NCBI GenBank assembly: GCA_963840665.1
Contig: CAWIZO010000005.1
Coordinates: 496,001 to 560,000, forward strand
Reading direction: 5' to 3'
Source of the DNA: DATFTE01 sp963840665
GTDB lineage: Bacteria; Acidobacteriota; Terriglobia; Terriglobales; Acidobacteriaceae
Length of the DNA stretch: 64,000 nucleotides
This document shows, piece by piece, positions 7,893 through 16,500 of this stretch. Position 1 is the stretch's first letter. Every line of letters begins with the position of its first letter. The notes beneath the pieces were generated by a model. It ran no database searches and was not told the DNA's origin. It worked only from the letters and a program-made list of their open reading frames with translations. Made by a program: the position numbers and the translations under genes.

Positions 7893-9545
7893 TTACTGTT
7901 GAGCCGGCTTCGCCCAGAGCGAGGCGTTGAGGCACTCGACTGTGCCATCGATTACTTTTGAAATTCCTTCCTTGAATTTCACATCGTCAACGATCTGCCG
8001 GTTGGCGATTGCATCGATGAAGGGCCACGTTCCGTTTGCAATCGTCGGACGCCCACGCGGATTGATCAACGTAACATCTAAAAAGGCACCGCTGTTTGCG
8101 GGATCGCCCACAAATAGGCAGGTATCGCTCATCAGGCAATTGATGGTCGAACCCGAGAAGTCCACCGTGATCCCGCTCGACCGGATCGAGATGCGTGCAT
8201 AGGCATTGATGTCTCCCGGAGGAGCAATGACTTTTCCACCCTGCGTTACGCCCGCCCCCGCAGGCAAGTACCGGGCCGCGATCAACGCTTCCTGTAGCCC
8301 ACCCGAAGCCGAAGCTATGGTGTAACCCGTGTTGTGCGCATTCGCCGTCGTAAATTGCAAAGTTCCAGCCTGTCCGTTACCGCTGCACGTCCCGCCCGTT
8401 ACCTGCACCGATTCCGCCGTGCCCGTTCCCGCGATGTAAATCCAATACTGTGGTTCTGTGCCCGTGACTCCTGCGGGACAAGAAGCGAGACTAAGAGTCT
8501 TTGCTCCCGCTACACTCAAGTCCGTTGAGGGAGACTGTGCCCACAAGAAGTCTGTCGCATACTTCACCGCCTGCATGCCGGTCGAGAGTCCGCTTCCCGG
8601 CTTCGGCTTGTAGGAACTGCTGGCCGCGTCATAAGTGATAACCTGGCCATCCGTCGGCGCCTGCGAGGCTACAGGCACGTTCTGGATCGACACCGCATTG
8701 CTGTTGCCGCCGCATGGTCCCCAAGTGTTATTCCCCAGCAGACACTTTGTTCCATCCGCCGTCCCGCCGCCCAACTCTCCCGCCGGAACTACACCATTCA
8801 CCACATCCGCCTTGCCTGACATCCCACTATCCACGTAATGGCGGGTCGAGGCCTGGTTCGGTGAACTGGGATCGCCGCTCAGCAGCAACGGCCCACTCAT
8901 CGCATCTCCTGACTTACTCACATACGAACCGGCTCCGACGGTTGACAGTGCCGTATCCACGTAGGCCTTGTTCACAGCGTCTGTCGACGACACGGGCGTC
9001 GGCACGCTGGGCGCAACTGAAAACTGTTTGGTCCCCGCGATTGTCTCGGCTCCGCTCACGTGAACTACCGAGCTATCCAGTGCCTTCCCCGCGACCGAAA
9101 TGTCGACATATTGTCGCGTCGCCATTTGTGACGCAGAGCTCATTGCCCCCGGTGTCGTTCGCACCGCCGCGATCGTCGTCGGAGACGTCGTTCCCACCAT
9201 CCAATACTCCGTCTTAGAAGTTCCGTCATACAGTTGGTAAGTAACTGTGTAAAGGGTGCTCGCCGGACTCGCATTCGAGTTTGGCACCAGTTGCACCGAC
9301 AGCGTTCCTCCCGACCCCAGCGTGACGCTTTCTGTCCCCGCTCCCACTGCCGCTCCTTCATACGTGCTGAAGGATGGCCAGGAAATTATCAAAACTCCAC
9401 TTGCTGGCGTGCCATCCGCTCTGTACACTACTCCGGCAACGGTGGTCGTGGCCGGAGACGCCTGTAACATCGTGGAAAATGTAAGTAAGAACACTGCCAG
9501 CAATAAAAACAGCCGTCCCAAAGGACGACGTGAGCGTCGCGCCAT
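7893..9545 (-). CDS. Exported protein with tail-fibre-like repeats
   Basis: Starting at 9545 (MARRSRRPLGRLFLLLAVFL, behind GGAGGAAGCT) the protein has 550 residues and a signal peptide ending around LQASPA. The N-terminal domain (VAGVVYRADGTPASGVLIIS) resembles the transthyretin-like domain of a family expanded in Terriglobia. Three spaced motifs follow: ATRQYVDISVAG, DAVNKAYVDTAL and NQASTRHYVDSGM, the (D/N)AxxKxYVD repeat typical of phage tail fibres. The C-terminus (APPGDINAYARISIRSSGIT) looks like the start of a beta-helix but stops early, so the gene may be 3'-truncated compared with longer relatives. It probably acts outside the cell in adhesion or glycan contact; that is inference. Confidence 0.75.
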   Translation of the reverse strand: MARRSRRPLGRLFLLLAVFLLTFSTMLQASPATTTVAGVVYRADGTPASGVLIISWPSFSTYEGAAVGAGTESVTLGSGGTLSVQLVPNSNASPASTLYTVTYQLYDGTSKTEYWMVGTTSPTTIAAVRTTPGAMSSASQMATRQYVDISVAGKALDSSVVHVSGAETIAGTKQFSVAPSVPTPVSSTDAVNKAYVDTALSTVGAGSYVSKSGDAMSGPLLLSGDPSSPNQASTRHYVDSGMSGKADVVNGVVPAGELGGGTADGTKCLLGNNTWGPCGGNSNAVSIQNVPVASQAPTDGQVITYDAASSSYKPKPGSGLSTGMQAVKYATDFLWAQSPSTDLSVAGAKTLSLASCPAGVTGTEPQYWIYIAGTGTAESVQVTGGTCSGNGQAGTLQFTTANAHNTGYTIASASGGLQEALIAARYLPAGAGVTQGGKVIAPPGDINAYARISIRSSGITVDFSGSTINCLMSDTCLFVGDPANSGAFLDVTLINPRGRPTIANGTWPFIDAIANRQIVDDVKFKEGISKVIDGTVECLNASLWAKPAQQ

Positions 9546-9698
9546 AGCTTCCTCCGTAACTCTCCGGTTATATCTCTTCGAACCTGAAACTTTCTCGATC
9601 TCTCGTCGGGCCGAGCGCGAAGCACAACTCCGCGCCCGCCTCCGAGAAGAGACCACACCACTTAAATTGTGCTGGATTGATCTAACAGCGCGTTCTCA

Positions 9699-9740
9699 GC
9701 GCCCTCTGCGAAACCTCAGCGAATTCTGCGGTTAAAACGC
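9699..9740. repeat. CTCTGCG intergenic repeat, copy 1
   Basis: This stretch reads as spaced CTCTGCG and CTGCGGTTAAAA units. The same arrangement recurs at 13295-13345. It lies upstream of the tail-fibre-like gene and carries no gene. Confidence 0.6.
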
Positions 9741-9760
9741 TGTTGCCGTTGATTTAGGCC

Positions 9761-9805
9761 AATGACTAACGACCAATGACCAACGACCACCGACTAACGA
9801 CCAGC
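9761..9805. repeat. Short tandem AACGACCAATGACT repeats
   Basis: At least four tandem, slightly varied copies of a roughly 14-base unit (AACGACCAATGACT) fill the gap between the tail-fibre-like gene and the phosphatase gene. Related runs occur at 10348-10366 and 11881-11912, all inside the same leftward gene set. Confidence 0.7.
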
Positions 9806-10246
9806 CCTAACCTGCAATTCAAGAAATCGTTCCACGCTCCGTACGTACACATCCGCGAAATCCACGACCGGACGCCGTGCCTCTATGAGATTCATCGCGT
9901 CCTTGACTCTCCATCCCAGCGAACACAACACCGCCAGCGCCATCATCGGCGCCCGGTGCACTCCGGCAGCGCAGTGAATAAACAGCTTCGAGCCCGGCTG
10001 GTCCAGAGCCTTCAACGCGAAATCGACGCCTCGCTGGAAAACCTCTGGCGGCTTGGGCTGGAAATCGTCGTCAATCGGATTCCACAGCACTTCGATCCCG
10101 TGCGGCTCCGCCAGGCGCGTGTCGTCAAACTCAATTTGCATGTCGATGATGTGCGTCGCTCCCGCCCGCGCCACCTCCGCCATGTTATCTGCGTTCCAGA
10201 TTCCGCCCCCGACCGCAATTCGGCCGGTCACCCAACTCATGTCCAT
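9794..10246 (-). CDS. Dual-specificity/tyrosine protein phosphatase-like protein
   Basis: With the start at 10246 (MDMSWVTGRIAVGGGIWNAD, AGGA upstream) the protein has 150 residues. The cysteine phosphatase loop HCAAGVHRAP is complete (nucleophile Cys92, Arg98), and the Asp cluster at 59-61 can provide the general acid. The fold matches small dual-specificity phosphatases, which dephosphorylate Ser/Thr/Tyr or small phosphoesters. A longer start at 10414 would add a basic sequence without family match. Its place between the sigma-like gene and exported products suggests a signalling role, but the substrate is unknown. Confidence 0.8.
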   Translation of the reverse strand: MDMSWVTGRIAVGGGIWNADNMAEVARAGATHIIDMQIEFDDTRLAEPHGIEVLWNPIDDDFQPKPPEVFQRGVDFALKALDQPGSKLFIHCAAGVHRAPMMALAVLCSLGWRVKDAMNLIEARRPVVDFADVYVRSVERFLELQVRAGR

Positions 10247-10371
10247 GCGGCAAATCCTGTCGCTGGCTGCCTCGCTCCGCGGTCTCCCCACAAGCCCTGC
10301 TGAGGAAAGCTTCTCCGCAACTCTCCCTTGGGACGGCCAGCGGCGGGCGACCAACGACCAATGGTCCGTTT

Positions 10372-10722
10372 TCATTCTACGGCATCGCTCCCGCTGCCGG
10401 ACTTCGCCGGGCAAACGTTCGTAACTTCGGCCTCCGACACTCCCAGCCTGGCAAACATCGCTTTGGCCAGCCCGCCGTCGTCTTCCCCCTGACCCGCACC
10501 TTCGCCCGTCGAGAAGAGCCCCACCAACTCGAACAGAAACTTCATGGCCGCATAGTGACCCTTGTTGGCCTCCGCGATCCCGTTCTCCACCATCTCCGGC
10601 GCCGCGTTTCCCACCAGGTTCCTAATTTCTTCCCGCACCGCCGACAGATCAACCGGCTTCCGCGACATCGTCCCTGAAGAACTCCCCGACGCCCTCTTCG
10701 CCCTGCTCGTCGCTCGCTTCAT
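10372..10722 (-). CDS. Small basic protein of unknown function
   Basis: From the start at 10722 (MKRATSRAKRASGSSSGTMS) the product has 116 residues. A near-perfect GAAGGAGGT precedes the ATG. The N-terminal 25 residues are rich in Arg, Lys and Ser; the remainder is helical (DLSAVREEIRNLVGNAAPEM). I do not recognise the family. Only about 20 bases separate its start from a strong terminator-like hairpin, so its expression may depend on read-through. Confidence 0.6.
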   Translation of the reverse strand: MKRATSRAKRASGSSSGTMSRKPVDLSAVREEIRNLVGNAAPEMVENGIAEANKGHYAAMKFLFELVGLFSTGEGAGQGEDDGGLAKAMFARLGVSEAEVTNVCPAKSGSGSDAVE

Positions 10723-10741
10723 CGGAAGACCTCCTTCGCCC

Positions 10742-10771
10742 AAAAAATAAGGGCGCGCAATGTGCGCGCCC
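10742..10771 (-). terminator. Intrinsic terminator or attenuator before the 10722 gene
   Basis: On the minus strand GGGCGCGC pairs with GCGCGCCC across a 5-base loop (10751-10771) and is followed by TTATTTTTT. It lies downstream of the sigma-like gene and directly upstream of the ribosome-binding site of the 116-residue protein, an attenuator-like position. Confidence 0.8.
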
Positions 10772-10923
10772 TCGTAACTCATTATAAGTGCGCCGAACTC
10801 GACTAACTGACTTTGATTTTGTCCTTCTCGGTACTCTTTACTCGCTACTTACTACTGCTTTTTCTTTTTTCTTTACTCTATAAATCCAGAATATCAGATT
10901 TGAGGGGGAAAATCGGACATTTT

Positions 10924-11601
10924 TTAAAATTTATTTTTCCCTTCGTTACAGTCACTTAGGGGGAATGACTCGCTTTTACCCCCTTGACAAGCTGTTTCCC
11001 GATTCGGGAATCGCTTAGCCATCGGTTTCAAAATGGAACCGCGCAGGAAGATCTCGCTCAGCCGGTCCAGCGCCTCGTAAATGTACCTCCCCACCGTCCG
11101 TGGACTGCATTGCAAAATCGCCGCCGCCTCCTCTTGCGTGAATTCCTCCAGAACTAACATGGCGACCACTTTCTTCTCGAACCATCCAAGCTGATCCAAG
11201 CTCTGTTCCACGTCGTGGACGAAAATCACCGTGTCCTCAAACGTGGACACGTGATACGACGTCACCTTCGAGCGAAAGAACTCGCGCCCCAGCAACGACG
11301 GCAATCGCCCGACCTCAACCGAAAGTCGCGCATAGCGCCTCAGCAGCGCCACCGTGCGATCACGGTACATCCACAAGTCGCGGTCCGCGCCCCAGCCCTC
11401 ACTCGAATGCTCGGGCTCCTGGTTCAGCAGCGCTTCGTCCTCTGCAGTCAGCTCCCACTGTTCCGGTAACGCAGTCTCTTCGACCACGCTACCATCGCAG
11501 GTATCGCCATCAGCGACATCGTCGGAGGCTTTCAGTTCGAGCAGTACCGGATCGATGACTTCCGACACAGCACAGATCGAGACCACTTCTGCGCCGGTCA
11601 C
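10924..11601 (-). CDS. Sigma region 4-like helix-turn-helix protein
   Basis: A GTG at 11601 overlaps the TGA of the zinc ribbon gene (GTGA) and sits behind GGAGGAAAC; this gives 225 residues. Residues 150-182 (EEFTQEEAAAILQCSPRTVG) form a helix-turn-helix of the sigma-70 region 4 / LuxR type. The N-terminal half is acidic and I see no region 2, so it is more likely an atypical or phage-type activator than a full sigma factor. The overlap implies translational coupling with the zinc ribbon protein. It probably controls genes of the same module; that is inference. Confidence 0.7.
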   Translation of the reverse strand: MTGAEVVSICAVSEVIDPVLLELKASDDVADGDTCDGSVVEETALPEQWELTAEDEALLNQEPEHSSEGWGADRDLWMYRDRTVALLRRYARLSVEVGRLPSLLGREFFRSKVTSYHVSTFEDTVIFVHDVEQSLDQLGWFEKKVVAMLVLEEFTQEEAAAILQCSPRTVGRYIYEALDRLSEIFLRGSILKPMAKRFPNRETACQGGKSESFPLSDCNEGKNKF

Positions 11602-11840
11602 GCGTTTCCTCCTTCGCTGCACAACGCCGCCAGTTCTTCCAGCGTCGCTTCAAAGGGTTTGCCGTCATCAATTGGCAATTGCACGCCAATCTGACGCAGA
11701 GGAAGTTCGATCTCAGCCATCCTAGGCGCGCAATTGCCGCAAAACACCCGCTCCGACCCGCACGGACGAATCCACAACCCACCGCACCGCTCGCAATACT
11801 TCAATTCCACTTCGATGATTTCAATCTCCAGCCTTTCCAT
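11598..11840 (-). CDS. Small zinc ribbon protein
   Basis: With the start at 11840 (MERLEIEIIEVELKYCERCG, GGAGG upstream) the product has 80 residues. Five cysteines in the pattern CERCGG, RPCG and FCGNC (Cys16, 19, 27, 34, 37) form a zinc ribbon. It is translationally coupled to the sigma-like gene through a GTGA overlap, so the two products may form a regulatory pair. Confidence 0.7.
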   Translation of the reverse strand: MERLEIEIIEVELKYCERCGGLWIRPCGSERVFCGNCAPRMAEIELPLRQIGVQLPIDDGKPFEATLEELAALCSEGGNA

Positions 11841-11914
11841 AATTGCCTCCAAGCCATGATTGGTTTTGCGTCTGCTTTTGCTAACGACCAACGACTAATG
11901 ACTAACGACCAAAT

Positions 11915-11949
11915 AAAAATGCCCTGTGCCGATTGCTCGGTCACAGGGC
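11915..11949 (-). terminator. Intrinsic terminator (leftward)
   Basis: GCCCTGTG (11921-11928) and CACAGGGC (11942-11949) form a perfect 8-bp stem; on the minus strand it is followed by ATTTTTATTT. It would end transcripts of the 70-residue gene before the zinc ribbon gene, which then needs its own promoter or read-through. Confidence 0.8.
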
Positions 11950-12005
11950 TCGTTTCTGTTTACGATGACCTGTTTTGCTATTTAGTTATGATCGGGGCCG
12001 ACTCG

Positions 12006-12218
12006 CTAAAGGCCGCCACCAGATTGCCGGAAGTAGCCTTCTTCGTAGCCGGACTTCAGCACGCGGCCGTTCTGCACCACAACGCTGACTCGTCCGGTAA
12101 AGTGACACCTACTCAACAAGTTCTGCATCGACAAAGACAGTACCTCTGCGGAGCGCACCTTGCGGCGGAACTCGGCGAAGCCTTCTTCCTCGTTCTCGGG
12201 TTGTAAACAAAGGGCCAT
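12006..12218 (-). CDS. Small protein of unknown function, first gene of the leftward set
   Basis: The 70-residue product (MALCLQPENEEEGFAEFRRK...) has no family I recognise; GRVSVVVQNGRVLKSGYEEG may be a short beta-hairpin. It is the first gene divergent from the repressor, the place where phage modules carry cro-like or early genes, but no helix-turn-helix is visible. The ribosome-binding site is weak. Confidence 0.5.
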   Translation of the reverse strand: MALCLQPENEEEGFAEFRRKVRSAEVLSLSMQNLLSRCHFTGRVSVVVQNGRVLKSGYEEGYFRQSGGGL

Positions 12219-12259
12219 AGGATTCGGGTACTCCAGTATAAGTTATATGATTTTGTCAG

Positions 12260-12286
12260 CGTATAGCTTAAGAGTGCGAGTGTCAA
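12260..12286 (-). promoter_or_regulatory. Possible leftward promoter
   Basis: The minus strand reads TTGACA (12286-12281), a 15-base spacer, and TATACG (12265-12260), about 40 bases before the 12218 start. The -35 box is perfect but the spacer is short. Confidence 0.35.
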
Positions 12287-12325
12287 GAAATATATTCCCT
12301 TTTAGATGTGGGGCTTACCTAGTGA

Positions 12326-12340
12326 ATAGCAGCATGCTAT
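12326..12340. promoter_or_regulatory. Operator-like dyad upstream of the XRE/S24 repressor
   Basis: ATAGCA-GCA-TGCTAT is a perfect 6-bp-arm dyad with a 3-base centre. It lies in the divergent region, 21 bases before the repressor ATG, where CI-type repressors usually bind. A half site ATAGC occurs at 12263-12267. Confidence 0.6.
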
Positions 12341-12361
12341 AGGCGGGTGTATACTCTCGGC

Positions 12362-13078
12362 ATGAAATTCAAAGCTTTGCAGGATAACCTGCGCAAAACT
12401 CTCTGGGGACGCATCGACGAAGGCGATCTCACCGGATTACGCCTGGCCGAGGAGACCGGGTTCAAGCAGGCGCACATCTCCAACTTCCTGAATCGCAAGC
12501 GCGGCCTGAGCCTGGAAGGCATGGACAAAGTCTTGAATGTCCAGCACCTCTCCGTCCTCGATCTGCTCGACCCGCAGGAGATCAATAAGCGCGCCAGCAT
12601 CCTGCCTCCAGCCGACGATGATTTTCAGAATGTGTTGCTCGTCGATGGCGCCACCGCCGCCAACGAACCCCTCGTCATGAGCATGAAGGTCAAAGAGATC
12701 CTCAAGTTCAAAAAGGCCTTCCTGCGCAAACTACGCCACGAGATGGAGGGCGACCGCGACAACTGGGAGCGCTTCGTGATCATTAAGGCCGACGCCCGCG
12801 AAGGCATGAGCATGTATCCCCGCATGTTGCCAGGAGCGACTGTCCTGATCGACCGTCACTATAACTCCTTGAAACCCTACCGCAAGGGCGAGTCAAACAT
12901 GTATGCGGTGAGCAAGAACGGACGCTGCACCGTGAAATACGTCGAACAAGCCGGCAACCACCTCGTGCTGCGCCCGCACAATCAGGCTTACCCGGTCGAA
13001 ATCATGCAGATGGAAGAAGGCAAGAAGGTCCACGACTACCTCATCGGCCGCATCTGCTACGTGGGAATCGAAACCTAG
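12362..13078 (+). CDS. XRE-family repressor with S24 (CI/LexA-like) domain
   Basis: From ATG 12362 the protein has 238 residues. Residues 22-50 (DLTGLRLAEETGFKQAHISN) form an XRE helix-turn-helix. The C-terminal half resembles the S24 self-cleaving domain of CI and LexA: GMSMYPRMLPGATVLIDRHY puts a serine at 150, and CTVKYVE puts a lysine at 192. This is the architecture of phage repressors that respond to DNA damage. No Shine-Dalgarno is present, and a TATACT ends eight bases before the ATG, so the mRNA may be leaderless as for lambda cI. A GTG at 12347 would add five residues. It faces the phage-like set to its left and probably represses it. Confidence 0.8.
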   Translation: MKFKALQDNLRKTLWGRIDEGDLTGLRLAEETGFKQAHISNFLNRKRGLSLEGMDKVLNVQHLSVLDLLDPQEINKRASILPPADDDFQNVLLVDGATAANEPLVMSMKVKEILKFKKAFLRKLRHEMEGDRDNWERFVIIKADAREGMSMYPRMLPGATVLIDRHYNSLKPYRKGESNMYAVSKNGRCTVKYVEQAGNHLVLRPHNQAYPVEIMQMEEGKKVHDYLIGRICYVGIET

Positions 13079-13577
13079 CTTGAAGAATTTGGGGATGGGT
13101 AGCCCTGCCCGTCCCACTGTGAATCATTCGTCGGGAAGCGCGCGACTCTCACAAACAAAACACGGATTCGTATCGGGGTACCGCTTCAGCGGTACCAAAT
13201 CCGTTCGTTTGAATTACCCCTTTAGGGGCTGCACTCGCCAAATCGAGTTTTCCGCGGCGTGTGCTTAACGGTGCCGTGGAATCGCCCTCCGCGGCTTCTC
13301 TGCGAACTCTGCGATTCCTTCGCGTCCTCTGCGGTTAAAAGCTTTTCACGTTTCCCGGCACACCCTTCCCACTCCCAAATCACGTATGCAGTGCCTCCCA
13401 TCCGGCACGAAACGCTTGCCAGCCGTGGGTTTCGTGTGAATCCCCCAGTGACCGTGTCCAGAAACTTTAACTTGACAACTTACTCGCCTTCACCAATACT
13501 CACGTGCACTTCGTACTCTCCCGCCGTCCGCGCCACACGCCTTAGCAGTCAGCCGTCCATCGAATGGGGTTCTGAGA
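13079..13577. repeat. Repeat-filled gap: palindrome and CTCTGCG copy 2
   Basis: No gene is seen. GGTACCGCTTCAGCGGTACC at 13177-13196 is a perfect 9-bp-arm palindrome. Positions 13295-13345 repeat the CTCTGCG...CTGCGGTTAAAA pattern of 9699-9740. The last 110 bases hold the promoter of the FG-GAP gene. Confidence 0.65.
13472..13500 (+). promoter_or_regulatory. Sigma-70-like promoter for the FG-GAP gene
   Basis: TTGACA (13472-13477) and AATACT (13495-13500) are separated by exactly 17 bases, about 78 bases before the start codon. Confidence 0.55.
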
Positions 13578-16500
13578 ATGAAAAACATTGCACCCGGCGT
13601 CAGTTGCCGTCGCGCACCCTCCATGTTCCGTTCCGCCACCAGCAGACGCGCGACAGTGGCGATTATCGCACTCATCGTCGCCACTTCTTTCGCAACTGTG
13701 CAATCGTTTGCACAGTCCACTTACGTCTTTGGTAAAGCTGCCCTTCCCGCCAGTGGCACCGGGACTTCCCTGGTGCAGGGCGACTTCAACGGCGACGGAT
13801 CGTCGGACTTCGTCTGGGTCAATCCCGCGGCTGACACCGTTTCGATCGTCGTCTCGAAGCCTAACGGCGCCTTTGCCCCCAAGTCGGACTACGTGGCGGC
13901 CGCCAGCGGAAGCCTCGCCGTCGCGGCCATCGCAGCCGACTTCAACAACGACGGCAAGCTGGACCTGGCGGTCGTGGACAATGACGGCACCAGTTCGCTA
14001 CTCCTGGGCAACGGAGATGGCACGTTCGCTGCCCGGACCTCGCTGTCGATTTCCGCGTCAAAGCTGGCTGCGGGCGATTTCAATCATGACGGCAACATGG
14101 ACTTAGCGGCCGCTTTGTCCACTGGCAGCGCTGTCTACCTCGGCGATGGCAAAGGAAATTTCACGCAGGATACGAGTGTGCCCATCGGCGTGGTGGCCAC
14201 AACCGCTGGAGTAGCCGACTTTAACAACGACGGGTTTGCCGACATCATGTTCTCTGGCATAGGAAACGCAACCGTGCTGCTGGGGGATGGCAAAGGCGGA
14301 TTCACCACCGCTCCCACCACCACCGGTCTGACGCTTGGCGTGATTGCCGATTTCAACAACGATGGCTTTCTTGATACGGCCTACACCACGAAGATGTGCG
14401 GAAGGTTCACCTGCAGCGAATGGGTTTATGACTTTCTCGGCAAGGGCGATGGAACCTTCACCGAGCAGATTCTGCAGACGACCGTGAACGGCCAGCTCAG
14501 CGCCGGCGACTTCAACCACGACGGAAAAATGGATTTGCTGGTGGTTCCCGGCGGGATTCTCTTCGGCAATGGTGACGGAACCTTTCAATCGGTCTCTCCG
14601 ATTTCCCCCGGCAGCCCCACCTCCGCCGTCGCCGGCGACTTCAATCATGACGGCCAACTGGACTATGCCGCTCTCGACTCCGGCGGCTCCCTGATTGTGG
14701 CTCTCGGTAACCTGGGAAAGTTTCCCACTCCCCTGATCCAGAGCGTGACCACGACCTTTACACCCAACCACGCCCTCTTCGGTGACTTCAACAACGATGG
14801 CAAGCTTGACCAGTTAACCGTAGATGGCTCGATGCAGGTGTCATTCGGCAACGGAGACGGAACCTTCCAGGCGCCCATCAACACGCCGATTAACTTCACT
14901 TACACCGACGGCGCGATTCTTGGTGACTTCAACCGTGACGGCTATCTCGATGTCGCGATCTTGAGTTATGGAACGTCACTCACGGAATTCACCATCTACC
15001 TGGGCAACGGCAACGGAACCTTCCAGTTGCCGATTCCCGGCCTCGGCTACAACCGCTGGCCGCTCAACGGTGTCGCCGTCGACCTGAACGGGGACGGCAT
15101 TCTCGACTTGGCGATTTCGGCGCAGAACGGTGGCGATGACGTTGACGTCTTTATCGGAAACGGCGATGGAACTTTCCAGACGAATGTTTCTTATCCCACA
15201 TGCTTCTCCGGAGGCACGGTAGCGCGCGACTTCAACGGCGACGGCAAGCTGGATATCGCCGTAGCCTGCAACGACTTCATCGGCGGCACTAATGTACTGA
15301 TCAACAATGGCGACGGAACTTTCAAGGCCGCAGCGAGCTATACCGCCAGCAACGTGTATGACATGGGCATCGGCTCTGGCGATTTCAACGGCGATGGCAA
15401 GCAGGACATCGCGGTCAGCGGCTTCTCTGGCATCACCACCTTCCTCGGCAATGGGGACGGAACTTTCCAGACGGGCATCGCCACTTCGACCGGCTCGACC
15501 GCGCAACTCGTCGCCAGCGACTTCAACAACGATGGCAAGAGCGACTTACTCGCGGTTTACAGCAACAACAATCAGGGGAGTAACTCGATACTGCTGTTCA
15601 GCAATGGCGACGGGACTTATGCGTCGTCATCTCTGCCTTTTACTGGCGCAAGCGATCCCGGGCCCGTGGCTCTGGATTTGAATGGAGACGGCGCGCTCGA
15701 CATCGTTTCCTCGGCTCCCGCGGGTACCGCACTGACGACTTACTACATGGCGGCCACGCCAGTGGCCTTCGCCTCGGCTGCGCAGTTGAACTTCTCTTAC
15801 GAATCCCTGGGCACGACGAGCAATCCGCTGCCCTTGACACTCGCGAACGCCGGAGCCGCGCCGCTAAACGTGGGAACAATTGCCGCGACGGGAGACTTCT
15901 CCATCAGCAACAATACATGCGGGACAACGCTAGCGATCAATGCTTCCTGCACGCTCGACGTGACTTTTACACCTACTGCCACCGGCCTTCGCACCGGGAC
16001 GGTTTCGATCCCCTCGAATAGCGTCGGAGGAAATTCTGTCATCGCATTGACCGGAACCGGAGAAGGCAGCGGACCGGTGATCGTGCTTTCGCCAACCAGC
16101 TTGGTGTTCGGCGCGCAGTCAGTAGGTACAGCGAGCACCCCGCAAACGATTCTGGTTTCGAGCGTGGGTGGAACTGCCGTGACATTGACCAGCATCGTGC
16201 CAACTGGAGATTTCACCGAGACCAACAACTGTCCAACAACATTGGCGGCGAATGGCGGATCATGCACGATCGCGGTGACCTTCATGCCAACCGCAAGCGG
16301 CACCCGGCCCGGAAGCATCGTGGTAACCGATAGCGCCGGAACTCAGACTGCAACGCTCACAGGCATCGGAATCGCTCCCGTAGTTTCGCTGTCGCCGTCA
16401 AGTTTGACCTTCGCAACCCAACTCATCAAAACCTCGAGCAAAGCGAAGTCCGTAACTCTGACAAACACGGGATCAGCTTCTCTGAGCATCACCAGCATTG

